In this document: piece by piece, positions 26,194-36,022 of the stretch
Layout: every line of letters starts with the position of its first letter
How positions within the stretch are numbered: position 1 is the stretch's first letter
NCBI GenBank assembly: GCA_947649645.1
Contig: CANSSP010000003.1
Coordinates: 124,001-188,000 of the forward strand
Direction: 5' to 3'
Source of the DNA: an uncultured Roseburia sp.
GTDB lineage: Bacteria > Bacillota > Clostridia > Lachnospirales > Lachnospiraceae
Length of the DNA stretch: 64,000 bases
Program-made: the position numbers and the translations under genes
Notes under the pieces: generated by a model
Seen by the model: only the letters and a program-made list of their open reading frames with translations
Database searches by the model: none
What the model was told of the DNA's origin: nothing

Positions 26194-27762
26194 TCAATAG
26201 TTTTTCATCTCGCGCAAAGCCGCGGGAGACACCCCGTAACTCTGTTTAAATTTCCTGTAAAAATAACTCGTATCAGAATACCCGACCTCTCTGGCGATAT
26301 CGTTGATACGCAGATTTGTCGTAAGAATCAGCCTCTTTGCAATATCATTTCTGACACTGTTTAAGTACTGCGAAAACGGACAGCCGACTTCTTTCTGGAA
26401 TATCTGCCCAAGATAAGATGTATTCATATGATATTTATAGGCCAGCGTCTTCAGATTCATATCGTTCTGATAATTGTTTTTCACTTCTGCCATAATCTGA
26501 CGCACGACCGGAGTATATTGCATGTTTTCCATATTAATGCGGGAAATAATCTCTGTAATCTCCGACAACAGCATGGTCTTTATGGAGACGATATCTTCCG
26601 CCTGCCAGATCTCATCAATTACGTCATAGAGCTGTCTTCCCTCTCCCTGCAGCTTATACTCCAGGCAGATTTCCCGCAGGATCAGCGCAATCCGCGCCGC
26701 AATCTGATAAAAAACATCGACGGAAACCTCTTCCTTCATATTATTGATAAACAGATCTTCCACATAGGCACCTGCCGCTGCGAGATCTTTTTTCATGATA
26801 AGCCCCGCAAACTTCTCCTTATCGATAACAACATCCGTGCCGGCGCGGTTTAAAAGCTTTCTCTCGTCCATGCAGCTCCCGTATCCCTCGATCAGCAGAT
26901 AGCGCTGCATCTTTTCAACAGAACCATAAACCTCAGGAAGACGCCTTAAATCCGAAAAAAAGCCGGAAACTGTGACAAAACTGTATACCCCCAGTTCAAT
27001 TTCCAGATCGTTCTGCAGATCTGAAAACCATTCACCGGACGTCGGCATTTCCCCTGTGTCAGACTGCGCTTCCTTCTGCAGTACCGGCTTTGTTTCCTCT
27101 CCCGGCAGGCACAGCAGCAACAGAAGACTGCTGCCCTGCAGGTGCCATACTTTAAGCATCCCCCGGACTTTCCTTTCGAGAATAAAATGAGTGACATCGG
27201 TTATCTTATATCCCGCAAGCCTCGAAAGGTCGATCTTCATCACCGCCGCCCTGAACACACTCCCCGCATCTTTAAGACCGAGTTTCTCAAGATACTGCTC
27301 CCGCTCCGCCTCACCCTGCTCTCCCCCCAGAAAGGAAAGAAACTCCACCTTCCGGTCAATCATGGAGTCCTGTTCCTCCTCCATCTGGTTCAGCTTCTGT
27401 ATACAGTTTGTCAGAGCCTTGACCAGTTCTTCCTCATTGATCGGCTTTAGGATATAATCCTCCACATCCAGCCTTACCGCAGCACGTACATATTCAAATT
27501 CGCTGTAGCCCGATAAAATCACAAATCGCATCGCACGATCCGAACGGCGCACCTGTTCTATCAGCTCCAGACCGCCCATCAGCGGCATGCTCACATCCGT
27601 GACGATAATATCTGCCTTTTCCTTTTTCAGCATTTCCAGCGCTTCCATACCGTTGTGTGCTTTATGTACGATTGTAAGCCCGAGCGCTTCCCAGTCAATA
27701 ATATTCTCCAGTCCCAGAAGGATAAATTCTTCATCCTCCACCAGCATCACTTTTCTCATCAC
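26194..27762 (-). CDS. Response regulator with AraC-type DNA-binding domain (YesN type)
   Basis: 522 residues. Receiver domain at 1-120 with acidic pocket VEDEE (8-12), phosphoacceptor Asp56 in IIVTDVSMP, and Lys in YILKPI. A long middle region follows, and the C-terminal 105 residues hold the double helix-turn-helix of AraC proteins (ITTNLRINDIAREVGYSDTSYFYRKFKQSYG). Overlaps the sensor kinase gene by 4 bases (ATGA). It presumably activates the adjacent binding protein and permease genes on phosphorylation by that kinase. Confidence 0.94.
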   Translation of the reverse strand: MMRKVMLVEDEEFILLGLENIIDWEALGLTIVHKAHNGMEALEMLKKEKADIIVTDVSMPLMGGLELIEQVRRSDRAMRFVILSGYSEFEYVRAAVRLDVEDYILKPINEEELVKALTNCIQKLNQMEEEQDSMIDRKVEFLSFLGGEQGEAEREQYLEKLGLKDAGSVFRAAVMKIDLSRLAGYKITDVTHFILERKVRGMLKVWHLQGSSLLLLLCLPGEETKPVLQKEAQSDTGEMPTSGEWFSDLQNDLEIELGVYSFVTVSGFFSDLRRLPEVYGSVEKMQRYLLIEGYGSCMDERKLLNRAGTDVVIDKEKFAGLIMKKDLAAAGAYVEDLFINNMKEEVSVDVFYQIAARIALILREICLEYKLQGEGRQLYDVIDEIWQAEDIVSIKTMLLSEITEIISRINMENMQYTPVVRQIMAEVKNNYQNDMNLKTLAYKYHMNTSYLGQIFQKEVGCPFSQYLNSVRNDIAKRLILTTNLRINDIAREVGYSDTSYFYRKFKQSYGVSPAALREMKNY

Positions 27763-29498
27763 AGTTCCTCCCGGAAAACAGTCTGTGCGCTCTCTTCCCG
27801 CAAAATCTTAAGCGTCACCGTCATACCGCCTGCCACATTTTTATCAAGACGAAGGCCGCATGTCTGTCCATATACGGCCCTCAGCCGACGATTCACATTC
27901 GACAGCCCCATCGACTTGTGCACATCCAGCTCACCCGCAGAGAGCGCGGCATTTTTTTCCGCCATCTCATCCTCTGTCATACCCCTCCCGTTATCCGTAA
28001 TCTCAACCCGGATATAATCTGCTCCGTCAGAACACACCCGGATGCAGATCCGGTTATCGTCCGCCTCCAGCCGGATACCATGGGCAAAATAGTTCTCCAA
28101 TACCGGCTGTATCACAAACTTAATGATGGGAACCTGCAGAAACTCTTCTTCACAGTCCACCTCCCACGAAAATTTATCATGGTATCGGTATTCAAACAGC
28201 TCCATATATTTTTTCGCATAATGTAGTTCCTGCGCAAGCGCAATAACGTCCGCTTCTTTTAACTGACTCTGAAACATGGCCGCCATGCTGTAGAGCATAC
28301 GCCCGACTTCCCTGTCCCCGTTGCAGATCGCCTTCATCCGGATCGCCTCAAGGGTATTATAGAGAAAATGAGGGTTGATCTGGCTCTGAAGCGCCGCCAT
28401 CTCCGCATTTTTCTGCTCAATTTCCGCAAGATAACTTTTTTGTATGTAGCGGTCCAGATCCTGACACATCAGGTTAAAACTGTCCGCGATGATATCCAGT
28501 TCGTCCCACTTTTCATGGTGGGCGATCCTTGTATCCAGATCGCCTTTTTTTACCCGCTCCATCCCGTCGACAATCTCGTCCAGCCTTCGCCTGATTCCGG
28601 AAACATAAGCGTAAATCCCCGCCTCCCCCGCTCCGATCAGCAGAATACTGACCGCGAGAATCGTCAGGAAACTAAAAAATGATAAACGTCCCGCCTCTTT
28701 CTTTTTCAAAATAGTGAGAACACGATAATTTCCCGCTGCCTCCTCCGCCGCATAGACGCCGGCCTCTTTTTCGATATCGCTGGCGCTGCTGTCCGGATCC
28801 CACACCGCTTCCGGATCCGACAGGAAAACGGTCTCATTCTCCTCGTTGTACACGACAATCTGGGCCATATCATAAAATGCTTCAATTTCAAGCAGAGGCT
28901 GTCCTGAAAATCCCAGTTCTACCCACCCGAGCTCCTCCAGAGAGACCGGATCAAGCAGTTTTTTCCGAAAACAGATCACTTCCCCGTTTCCGTCCATATG
29001 CACAGACGTCCCGGCAGCCAGTTCCGCCTGTTGTCTTGTCCGCCTGTCCCGGCGGCTTGTCCCGTCCGCCTCATAAGTAGTCAGTATTTCCTGTCTGAAA
29101 CTGTAAAGCCGGATGCTGCAAACCCGGCTGTTACTTGTAAATATTGAAGAAAAAAAGTCCTCGACCCCGGAATAAGACACGGAAGCACTGTTGCCATACC
29201 GGTTGAGCCTGAACTTTATGTATTCGTCAACATCATCGGAAATGTAGTGCTGTAGTTCTTCCAGATCATTGTATGAATTGTATAAGATATTGTGAATATA
29301 ATCGGTGTTTTCAAGGCACTCCAGAATGTAATCCCGCACGCCTGTCCCCACCATTTTCATATATTCCAGATTTGTCTCCTGCGTCTGTATCTTCGACGCC
29401 GAAAGTGAATATGCGGCAAGCAGCCCCACCGCGCAGACAAGAATCAGCGTGTAGACAAGCTGCAGCTTCCGGAATAGCTGTCTGGAATCCCCCTTCAT
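27759..29498 (-). CDS. Sensor histidine kinase (YesM type)
   Basis: 579 residues. Two membrane segments (about 12-32 and 270-292) enclose an extracellular sensor domain of about 240 residues; then HAMP (MERVKKGDLDTRIAHHEKWDELDIIADSFN), the His-kinase motif with phosphoacceptor in QINPHFLYNTLEAIR, and an ATPase domain with ITDNGRGM. The ATG at 29498 has AGGATAAGG upstream; an earlier GTG at 29522 lacks one. Extracellular ligand is probably the oligosaccharide or its binding protein, inferred from neighbours. Confidence 0.93.
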   Translation of the reverse strand: MKGDSRQLFRKLQLVYTLILVCAVGLLAAYSLSASKIQTQETNLEYMKMVGTGVRDYILECLENTDYIHNILYNSYNDLEELQHYISDDVDEYIKFRLNRYGNSASVSYSGVEDFFSSIFTSNSRVCSIRLYSFRQEILTTYEADGTSRRDRRTRQQAELAAGTSVHMDGNGEVICFRKKLLDPVSLEELGWVELGFSGQPLLEIEAFYDMAQIVVYNEENETVFLSDPEAVWDPDSSASDIEKEAGVYAAEEAAGNYRVLTILKKKEAGRLSFFSFLTILAVSILLIGAGEAGIYAYVSGIRRRLDEIVDGMERVKKGDLDTRIAHHEKWDELDIIADSFNLMCQDLDRYIQKSYLAEIEQKNAEMAALQSQINPHFLYNTLEAIRMKAICNGDREVGRMLYSMAAMFQSQLKEADVIALAQELHYAKKYMELFEYRYHDKFSWEVDCEEEFLQVPIIKFVIQPVLENYFAHGIRLEADDNRICIRVCSDGADYIRVEITDNGRGMTEDEMAEKNAALSAGELDVHKSMGLSNVNRRLRAVYGQTCGLRLDKNVAGGMTVTLKILREESAQTVFREEL

Positions 29499-29557
29499 GC
29501 CCTTATCCTTTCCCGACCGCACTTTCGCTTAAAATCCGTATTCTGCCCGCTTTTGCT

Positions 29558-29594
29558 GCACAGCCGCATATTCTCATTTCATATGCGGCTGTGC
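29558..29594. other. Perfect 14-pair hairpin after GH38 gene
   Basis: GCACAGCCGCATAT (29558-29571) pairs fully with ATATGCGGCTGTGC (29581-29594), loop TCTCATTTC. It follows the stop of the first GH38 gene but has no T-run on the minus strand (AGCAAAAG follows). Possible atypical terminator, processing site or 3' end stabiliser. Confidence 0.6.
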
Positions 29595-29624
29595 TTATGA
29601 TCTTTACAGCGGATATCGTTACTT

Positions 29625-32600
29625 TCAGACTTCAAAAAGCAGCGTCACGATCTCGTACGGCTTTACCGTGAGTATAATCTCCCTCGTCTGCTCCCAGTCG
29701 CCGAGCGGACGTTCTCTCAGATCGCTGACGCAGTATTTTTTCCAGTCAAATCCGGTTCTGACCCCGATCCGGTTCGTTCCTCCCGTAAAATCATGGAAAC
29801 GCACCGCGACATATCTGCCGTCTTCCGTCTTTTTGACTGCATCCAGTTCCACACATTCCCTGTCAAAGGAAAGAAAACTCTCAAACGGCAGCGACACTTT
29901 TCCTGTCTTTACGGAAAGCGGCACATTCAGTGCGGCGGCTTCCTGCACCACCCCGCCTTCCACAAAGCTGCCTCTGTGCGGATACAGGGCATAGGTAAAA
30001 ACATGCTCTCCCTGATCCTGGCTGTGATCCGGATGCGTTGCCGCTTTCAGCAGCGTGATGCGAAGCATGTTATCCTTCACATCATGCCCATACTTACAGT
30101 CATTGAGAAGGCTGACGCCGTAACCATATTCTGACAAATCCGCAAAACGATGCGCCACCGTTTCAAATTTTGCCTGATCCCAGCTCGTGTTCCAGTGATT
30201 CGGACGCCGCACATTGCCGTACTGTACGTCGAACGTTCCATATGTGGTGCGGATATCCACCGGAAAAGCGGCTTTTAATAACTGATGTGTCTCATGATAA
30301 TCGACCCTGGTAGCAAAATCAATTCTCCGGTCTGCAGCGTATAAAATCATATCCTGCGCAAGCACAGAATGCATGTACTTCCACTCCATATGGACCACCA
30401 GCCTGAGCGGCCCGCACTCTGTAACCTCATACGCCGTCAGTTCCGTGATCTCGCGCATCTTTTCCTGATAAAAGATATCGATATCCCACGCGTCATTGCC
30501 GAGCGGCTTGTCCTCAAACAGCTGCAGTACATTTGCCCTCTGCCCTTCCGGGACGACTTCGCGGTCTGCTTCTCTGTCATAAAGACGCACAATCTGGCCG
30601 TAATCATTTAACGTGAGCTGATAAAACGGCGTTGTAATCTGACGTCCGTCCACAGTAAACATGGTATCCGAAACAACACTGCCGCCTTCACAGACATCGG
30701 CCAGCTTCACCTGCGCAAAGCCCATCGGAGGCACTTTTAAGAATCCCACGAGCAATCCGCCTTTCACGCGCTGTGCCGGCAGCCTCGTACCGTCGGAAAG
30801 CCGCGCTTCCTGCGCTTTTGTATCCTCGATGAAAACACAGCCGCCCTGCGCAAATGCATTTGCGTTGATCACCGTGTACGTGCCTTCCTCTTTCTCTGTT
30901 ACATTTTCCAGAAAATCTTCTTCAACTTCCAGCCCGATCTTTTCAATCAGCGCGTAGTCCTTCTTGCAGTCCTCATACACCTCAAAAATGGAAGAACCCG
31001 GAATGATATCGTGAAACTGGTTTGTCAGAAGCGTTTTCCATCCCACCGTCAGCTTCTCCTGCCCGGCGAGCGCGAGACTCCCCCCCGCGAGCGCACGCAT
31101 TACGGCAAACCACTCTGCTTCGCGGTATAAAAGCTCCATTTTCCGGTTCATCCGCTTATTATAGGCATGACTCGTATATGTGCCCCGGTGATATTCCAGG
31201 TACAGCTCCCCGTCCCATGTATTGACATACTGATCGGTCTGCTCCACATTTTCTTTCAGCTTTTCAAAATACGCACCTGCCGTCGACGTCTTAAGATTGG
31301 GCAGCCCCGGTATCCGGTCAATTCTGCGCCGCCGCTCAAGATTATCACGGTTGACGCCGCCTCCGCCGTCTCCAAATCCGTAGGCAATCAGAAGGTCACG
31401 GTTCATCTCCTTTTCACTGTATGCGTCCCAGACCCCCTTTACCGTCCGCGGAAGAAGCTCACCGTTGTACGTGTAAAACCAGCTTCCCGGCTTCGCATCC
31501 GGTGTCGGCGTCGTGATAAAATGTGTCAGGACGCAGCTCCCGTCGATGCCTTTCCAGTAAAATGTGTCATGCGGCATACGGTTATACTGATTCCAGCTTA
31601 TTTTCGTCGTCATAAACGTATCGATACCGGATTTCTTTAAAATCTGCGGCAGAGCCCAGGAATAGCCAAACACGTCGGGCAGCCACAGATAGTGGACATC
31701 TTTTCCAAACTCCTGCTCGATAAATCTGCTTCCGATCAGAATCTGCCGCGTCAGCGACTCACCGCTGGTCAGATTACAGTCTGCCTCCACCCACATCGCG
31801 CCGTCCGCTTCCCAGCGTCCCTCCGCCACACGCTCTCTGATCGATTCGTACAGCGCAGGAAAATCTTCTTTTATATATGCATAAAGCTGCGGCTGGGTCT
31901 GCAGAAAAATGTACTCCGGAAACATTTCCATCATCCGCATCACGGTAGAAAATGACCGGGAACATTTTTCCCGCGTATGTTTCAGCCGCCAGAGCCATGC
32001 CGTGTCAATATGCGTGTGTCCCACCGCATATACATTGATCCGTGAATGCTTGTCCATCGCGTCGATCTTTTCGTTGAGCAGGTCGTCCGCCTGCGCCACT
32101 GAGGTATAAAATTCCGCACTGCCCGGCTCGCTCCAGTCGATACAGTGCAGTGCCCGGTCCAGATTGGCCAGCAGTTCATGGCGGATGGCATCGTCTGCAT
32201 CCAGCCGGTCAATGGTATCTAAGACCGCGTCCGCCATATAGTACAGATCGTCCGTCGCCTCATCAAGCCAGCCGAGTTTCGCCGTTTTCAGCCTGTGAAT
32301 CTGATCTTTCGGATGACCGCCCCCTTCCAGTCCCGACCACAGACGGAACGTCAGACTGACTGTCTTTCCATACAATTCTTTCTTGAAAAAAACTTCCTTG
32401 TGGTTGCTGTCGACCCCCTGATACGGCTCTCCGTCCAGATACAGCATTGCCTCAAAACCGGAGTTTCCTCCTGCTCCCGTCCGCCCGAAATCAAATACGC
32501 CGACGGCCCTTCTGCCGCTCCACTCTGCCGGGATCACGGCGTCAAGATGCAGCCAGAGATACCTGTCCCTGCCTTTCCAGATATCGCCGGGATACATCGT

Positions 32601-32756
32601 CTCCCAGTCTTCACCGGACGCTGCCGGCGGCGTGGGATTCGTCTTCCCCTCGCAGTCCTCTTTTACAAGGAAATGATCGAACCTCCTGACGTCTCTGTAA
32701 CGATACTTTAACAGTTCCTCTACACGGCATCTGAGCTTTTCAAAGGTAAAAAACAT
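29625..32756 (-). CDS. Alpha-mannosidase, glycoside hydrolase family 38
   Basis: 1043 residues, typical for bacterial GH38. The zinc ligands start at GHTHIDTAWLW (about residue 248), the catalytic nucleophile Asp lies in YLWLPDVFGYSWA (about 360), then the helical bundle and beta-sandwich domains. No signal peptide, so cytoplasmic. It hydrolyses alpha-mannosides from imported glycans. It has its own promoter (32788-32816), so it can be expressed apart from the GH85-to-GH130 genes. It resembles the second GH38 at 38827 across its length, but the two are clearly divergent, suggesting different linkage preference. Confidence 0.94.
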   Translation of the reverse strand: MFFTFEKLRCRVEELLKYRYRDVRRFDHFLVKEDCEGKTNPTPPAASGEDWETMYPGDIWKGRDRYLWLHLDAVIPAEWSGRRAVGVFDFGRTGAGGNSGFEAMLYLDGEPYQGVDSNHKEVFFKKELYGKTVSLTFRLWSGLEGGGHPKDQIHRLKTAKLGWLDEATDDLYYMADAVLDTIDRLDADDAIRHELLANLDRALHCIDWSEPGSAEFYTSVAQADDLLNEKIDAMDKHSRINVYAVGHTHIDTAWLWRLKHTREKCSRSFSTVMRMMEMFPEYIFLQTQPQLYAYIKEDFPALYESIRERVAEGRWEADGAMWVEADCNLTSGESLTRQILIGSRFIEQEFGKDVHYLWLPDVFGYSWALPQILKKSGIDTFMTTKISWNQYNRMPHDTFYWKGIDGSCVLTHFITTPTPDAKPGSWFYTYNGELLPRTVKGVWDAYSEKEMNRDLLIAYGFGDGGGGVNRDNLERRRRIDRIPGLPNLKTSTAGAYFEKLKENVEQTDQYVNTWDGELYLEYHRGTYTSHAYNKRMNRKMELLYREAEWFAVMRALAGGSLALAGQEKLTVGWKTLLTNQFHDIIPGSSIFEVYEDCKKDYALIEKIGLEVEEDFLENVTEKEEGTYTVINANAFAQGGCVFIEDTKAQEARLSDGTRLPAQRVKGGLLVGFLKVPPMGFAQVKLADVCEGGSVVSDTMFTVDGRQITTPFYQLTLNDYGQIVRLYDREADREVVPEGQRANVLQLFEDKPLGNDAWDIDIFYQEKMREITELTAYEVTECGPLRLVVHMEWKYMHSVLAQDMILYAADRRIDFATRVDYHETHQLLKAAFPVDIRTTYGTFDVQYGNVRRPNHWNTSWDQAKFETVAHRFADLSEYGYGVSLLNDCKYGHDVKDNMLRITLLKAATHPDHSQDQGEHVFTYALYPHRGSFVEGGVVQEAAALNVPLSVKTGKVSLPFESFLSFDRECVELDAVKKTEDGRYVAVRFHDFTGGTNRIGVRTGFDWKKYCVSDLRERPLGDWEQTREIILTVKPYEIVTLLFEV

Positions 32757-32787
32757 GTCCCTTTCCTCCTAATTTCTAATTTATCTT

Positions 32788-32816
32788 ATACTATGTTATT
32801 TCGGGGAAAGGGACAA
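32788..32816 (-). promoter_or_regulatory. Promoter of the first GH38 gene
   Basis: TTGTCC (32816-32811), a 17-base spacer, TAGTAT (32793-32788) on the minus strand, 31 bases before the ATG at 32756; GGAGGAAAGGG is the ribosome site. Confidence 0.65.
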
Positions 32817-32879
32817 CTATGAAAATTCTATTTTTACTGTAAAAGCTCTTGATAGCTGATAACCGGGACAACCCGCCTG

Positions 32880-32922
32880 CCGGAGTCCCACAGGACCGTT
32901 TCGGTCCTGTGAAACCTTCCGG
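32880..32922. other. Two-tier hairpin after the GH85 gene
   Basis: CACAGGACC (32889-32897) pairs with GGTCCTGTG (32903-32911) around GTTTC; an outer CCGGA/TCCGG stem encloses it. It begins 8 bases after the GH85 stop codon and lacks a following T-run on the minus strand. Possible terminator or RNA stabiliser; not matched to a known riboswitch, and it lies upstream of the GH38 promoter. Confidence 0.55.
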
Positions 32923-32930
32923 TATTCTGG

Positions 32931-35900
32931 CTACTCTGTTTCCGTGGATTCGCCTGCCACAGCCTCATCCGCCGCCTCGGTGGATTCTCCCGCAACAGCT
33001 TCTGCTGCCGGTTCACTGCCGGCTGCCGCCGCACCGGCACCGTCCACTGTGCCGTCCACACCGTAAACCTCGATCTCATAGATACGCGCCGCCGTGTCGG
33101 ACCCCTGCGTCGGCTTCACAACGGATACTTTCACAAATCGCGCATTCACCGGAGCAAAAGTATCATTCGTCTGTCCCAGCGTGTTTCTCGTCACAGTCTT
33201 TACATCCGTAAACTCTGCTCCGTCCTCACTCACCGAAATCACATAACTCTTTGTGTTCATATCCGGCGACTCTCCGCCTGCCTCAGCGTGGGAAATCACA
33301 ACACTGCTGATCGTCCTGACATCACCGAGATCAATCGTGATCTCATGAGGCGGCGTGCCGGTTGCACACCATTTCTTCGTCACATCACCGTCTACGGCAA
33401 ATTCGGGCGCCTCGTTGGAATTGACAAACGCCGTCGCCTCCGTCTTGCTTCCCTGGGAAAGCAGCGCAAGATCGCCTGCCGCCGTATCGGCTACCATAAT
33501 ATAAGCTTTCTCTGTCTTCTCCGCTTCGCCGTCCGCATTCTTCGCCTTCATCGTGACGGTATAAACGCCAGGCTGTGCATAAGTGACCGTCGGAGCCGTG
33601 TCGGTACTCTCTGCCGGTTCTCCTCCCTCAAATGTCCACTCCACATCCGTCGTATTCTGGGAAGCAAGGCTTGCAAACGTCACTTTCATCCCCGGCCCGA
33701 TCAATGTGCGGTCTGCCGTAAAGTCAGACTTCGGAAGACTATTGTTCGGCCAGTCCATCGTAACCGTTGCGCCCTCGCCCTCGACAAGTGCCTTGCTGAC
33801 CGGAATGACCTCAAAATTGGACTTGTTCGTGTCGTCCGTTCTTGGCAGCGTGTTGATATAGAAGCACGGATTATTGGAAACGCCAAGGAGCGATTTTGTT
33901 CCGTCCTGATTGATGCGGAAAATCTCATAGTACTCGGCCGGCGTATCTGCAGTCCACGAAAGTCTTACCCCTGCCAGCATTGCATCCTCATCAAATTCAC
34001 TTCCGTCCACCTTCACATCCGTAACGGTTCCCGTTCCGACCGATGCCACATCACCGATCGAAATATTGCCGAGCAGGAGCTGGTATGCATCGTCTGCCGC
34101 ATCCGACACAATCCGGTACGAAATCGCTGTCACCGTCCTGCCCGCTGCCTCTGACACGTCATAACTGATAGTTGTCCAGTCCTCGCCAACTTTCGCATCC
34201 CCCGCAGCTGTCACGCTTGAGCCGTCCTCAAGTGTCAGCACCAGCTCTAAAGCCGTAGGCTGTGACGCCTTCGCCGTCGTCGTAAACGCGGTTCCCTCCG
34301 CGATGGGAAGCGCTGCGCTGTATAATTTTATCGTTGTAGCCGCACTGGCATCCATTTTTCCAAACAGGCGCAGACTATTTCCGCCGTAGTACGCATCCGC
34401 CATATAAAAGCTCGGTGTCAGCGCGTTTCCGCCCTCATTTTCCATAATCCAGCGATAGGTCGGAAGTACATCGGCAATACTTCTGTTATTCCAGTCCAGA
34501 TTGGAAACCATCTCCCCACGGATGAAGAAATTGTAGCCGTTTCCAACGTTGAAGTTTGTCGAAAACGGAAGAGAAGTCAGAGCCGTACGCTCGACAACAT
34601 AAGTGGAGACCCCGCGCCATGCCGTCGGATCGGTCAGTTCCACATCGAGAGAAGGATCTCCCTTTCCGTTGACCCAGATCACGTTCTCCTTCTTTTCCAT
34701 ATCAATCGGGTCGCTTGCATTCTGCCATGCCCAGCTCGGACAATAAAGGCCCAGCGACGTATATGTACCGCCCTCCGGATTTTCAAACAGATCCCAGCGC
34801 TCCGGCGTCATGTAGCCGTTTGACTGGATATCCATGCCCGCATACAGATCGTATGGGTCTGCGCCGATCTCCGCCGCCTTCTCCGCCGAAGCCTTAAGAA
34901 GTTCCTGATCAGCAAGTTTATCCTCGGTCCACCAGAAATTCAAGAACATCGAATCCGATAAAGCATTGCCTTCCGCGTCCACCATATATGCAGCGTTCTG
35001 ATCCGTCAGTGCGTTCTGCCAGTCCATTTTTCCGTCAACCGTCATGGAATCATAATAAACGATCTCCAGATCCGGATATGCCGTCTTGAACGCTTTGATA
35101 AACTCCTGCATCAGATCCGCATGCTCTTTTGACAATGTCTCGGAACCGGTCGCCTCTGTCTCCTGGTTGATAAACCATCCGTCAAAACCATACGTCTGCG
35201 CAACTTCCGCCAGCTTATCAATGATCGGGAAACTGCCGTCCTCATCCTTCGTCAGGAACGTATCCAGCCACTCCAGCTTCCCACCGTGTGCTTCCTGTGG
35301 GAAAAAGCAGGTTCCGATCACCTTTACGCCGTTTTTATGCGCCATATCGGTCACATCCGGGCTCGGCGCCACGATCAGTCCTTCGCCGGAAGACCCTCCC
35401 CAGTAAACAAGGAGATCGACGTACTGCAGATAACCGAACGTGTTTGCCTTAAAGCGGTTCAGGCCATGCGGGGAATTGCCGCTGGTGCTGCTGTTCATGA
35501 TCGAAATCGCCATCACCTGCGTATCCTTGTTCTGACTGCTGTTTACCGTCTGAAGTTTCTCGCGGTCCGCTCTCTCTGCCAGCGGCACAGTGCTCACGTT
35601 GTAGGCAAGATCCGGATCTTCATCGGCCTTCCACTCCAGAAGCTGCTGCGGAAACCAGTACGAAGACTCTGGCTGATCGTTCATGACAACCTCTTCGTTC
35701 ACGTTTTCCTCCGTGATAAGGTAGGCCGCGTTTCCCTGCGCGCCTTCCTCCGCCGAATCCCCCGCTCCGGCGTCCTCCTGCTCCGGCACGTCCGACGCAC
35801 CGTTTTCCGTGGACTCCGGTTTTGTCGGCTGCGTCGTCTGGCTGCTCTGCGTGTTCTGACATGCAGCAAGTCCGAGCAGCATCGCTGCGGACATTCCCCC

Positions 35901-35945
35901 TGCAAATGCACGACGCAGCATAAGTTCCAGTTTCTTTCGTTTCAT
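32931..35945 (-). CDS. Secreted endo-beta-N-acetylglucosaminidase, GH85, lipoprotein
   Basis: 1004 residues. Signal peptide with lipobox LLGLAAC, then an acidic linker. The GH85 catalytic barrel includes YVDLLVYWGGSSGEGLIVAPS, VIGTCFFPQ and the catalytic pair in FDGWFINQETEA (Asn-x-Glu). Later domains are a beta-sandwich, a PKD-like domain (DVEWTFEGGEPAE through PGVYTVTMKAKNADG) and a discoidin-like F5/8C module near the end, then an Ala/Glu-rich tail. GH85 enzymes cut the chitobiose core of N-glycans, releasing the glycan from host glycoproteins. The start at 35945 has GGAGGG before it. Confidence 0.94.
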   Translation of the reverse strand: MKRKKLELMLRRAFAGGMSAAMLLGLAACQNTQSSQTTQPTKPESTENGASDVPEQEDAGAGDSAEEGAQGNAAYLITEENVNEEVVMNDQPESSYWFPQQLLEWKADEDPDLAYNVSTVPLAERADREKLQTVNSSQNKDTQVMAISIMNSSTSGNSPHGLNRFKANTFGYLQYVDLLVYWGGSSGEGLIVAPSPDVTDMAHKNGVKVIGTCFFPQEAHGGKLEWLDTFLTKDEDGSFPIIDKLAEVAQTYGFDGWFINQETEATGSETLSKEHADLMQEFIKAFKTAYPDLEIVYYDSMTVDGKMDWQNALTDQNAAYMVDAEGNALSDSMFLNFWWTEDKLADQELLKASAEKAAEIGADPYDLYAGMDIQSNGYMTPERWDLFENPEGGTYTSLGLYCPSWAWQNASDPIDMEKKENVIWVNGKGDPSLDVELTDPTAWRGVSTYVVERTALTSLPFSTNFNVGNGYNFFIRGEMVSNLDWNNRSIADVLPTYRWIMENEGGNALTPSFYMADAYYGGNSLRLFGKMDASAATTIKLYSAALPIAEGTAFTTTAKASQPTALELVLTLEDGSSVTAAGDAKVGEDWTTISYDVSEAAGRTVTAISYRIVSDAADDAYQLLLGNISIGDVASVGTGTVTDVKVDGSEFDEDAMLAGVRLSWTADTPAEYYEIFRINQDGTKSLLGVSNNPCFYINTLPRTDDTNKSNFEVIPVSKALVEGEGATVTMDWPNNSLPKSDFTADRTLIGPGMKVTFASLASQNTTDVEWTFEGGEPAESTDTAPTVTYAQPGVYTVTMKAKNADGEAEKTEKAYIMVADTAAGDLALLSQGSKTEATAFVNSNEAPEFAVDGDVTKKWCATGTPPHEITIDLGDVRTISSVVISHAEAGGESPDMNTKSYVISVSEDGAEFTDVKTVTRNTLGQTNDTFAPVNARFVKVSVVKPTQGSDTAARIYEIEVYGVDGTVDGAGAAAAGSEPAAEAVAGESTEAADEAVAGESTETE

Positions 35946-36022
35946 AGAGTTTCTCCCTCCTTTTATATTCGAAGGCGTCCGGAAACTGTTTTCGTGTTCC
36001 CTGACGCGCTTCTTCTCCATAT

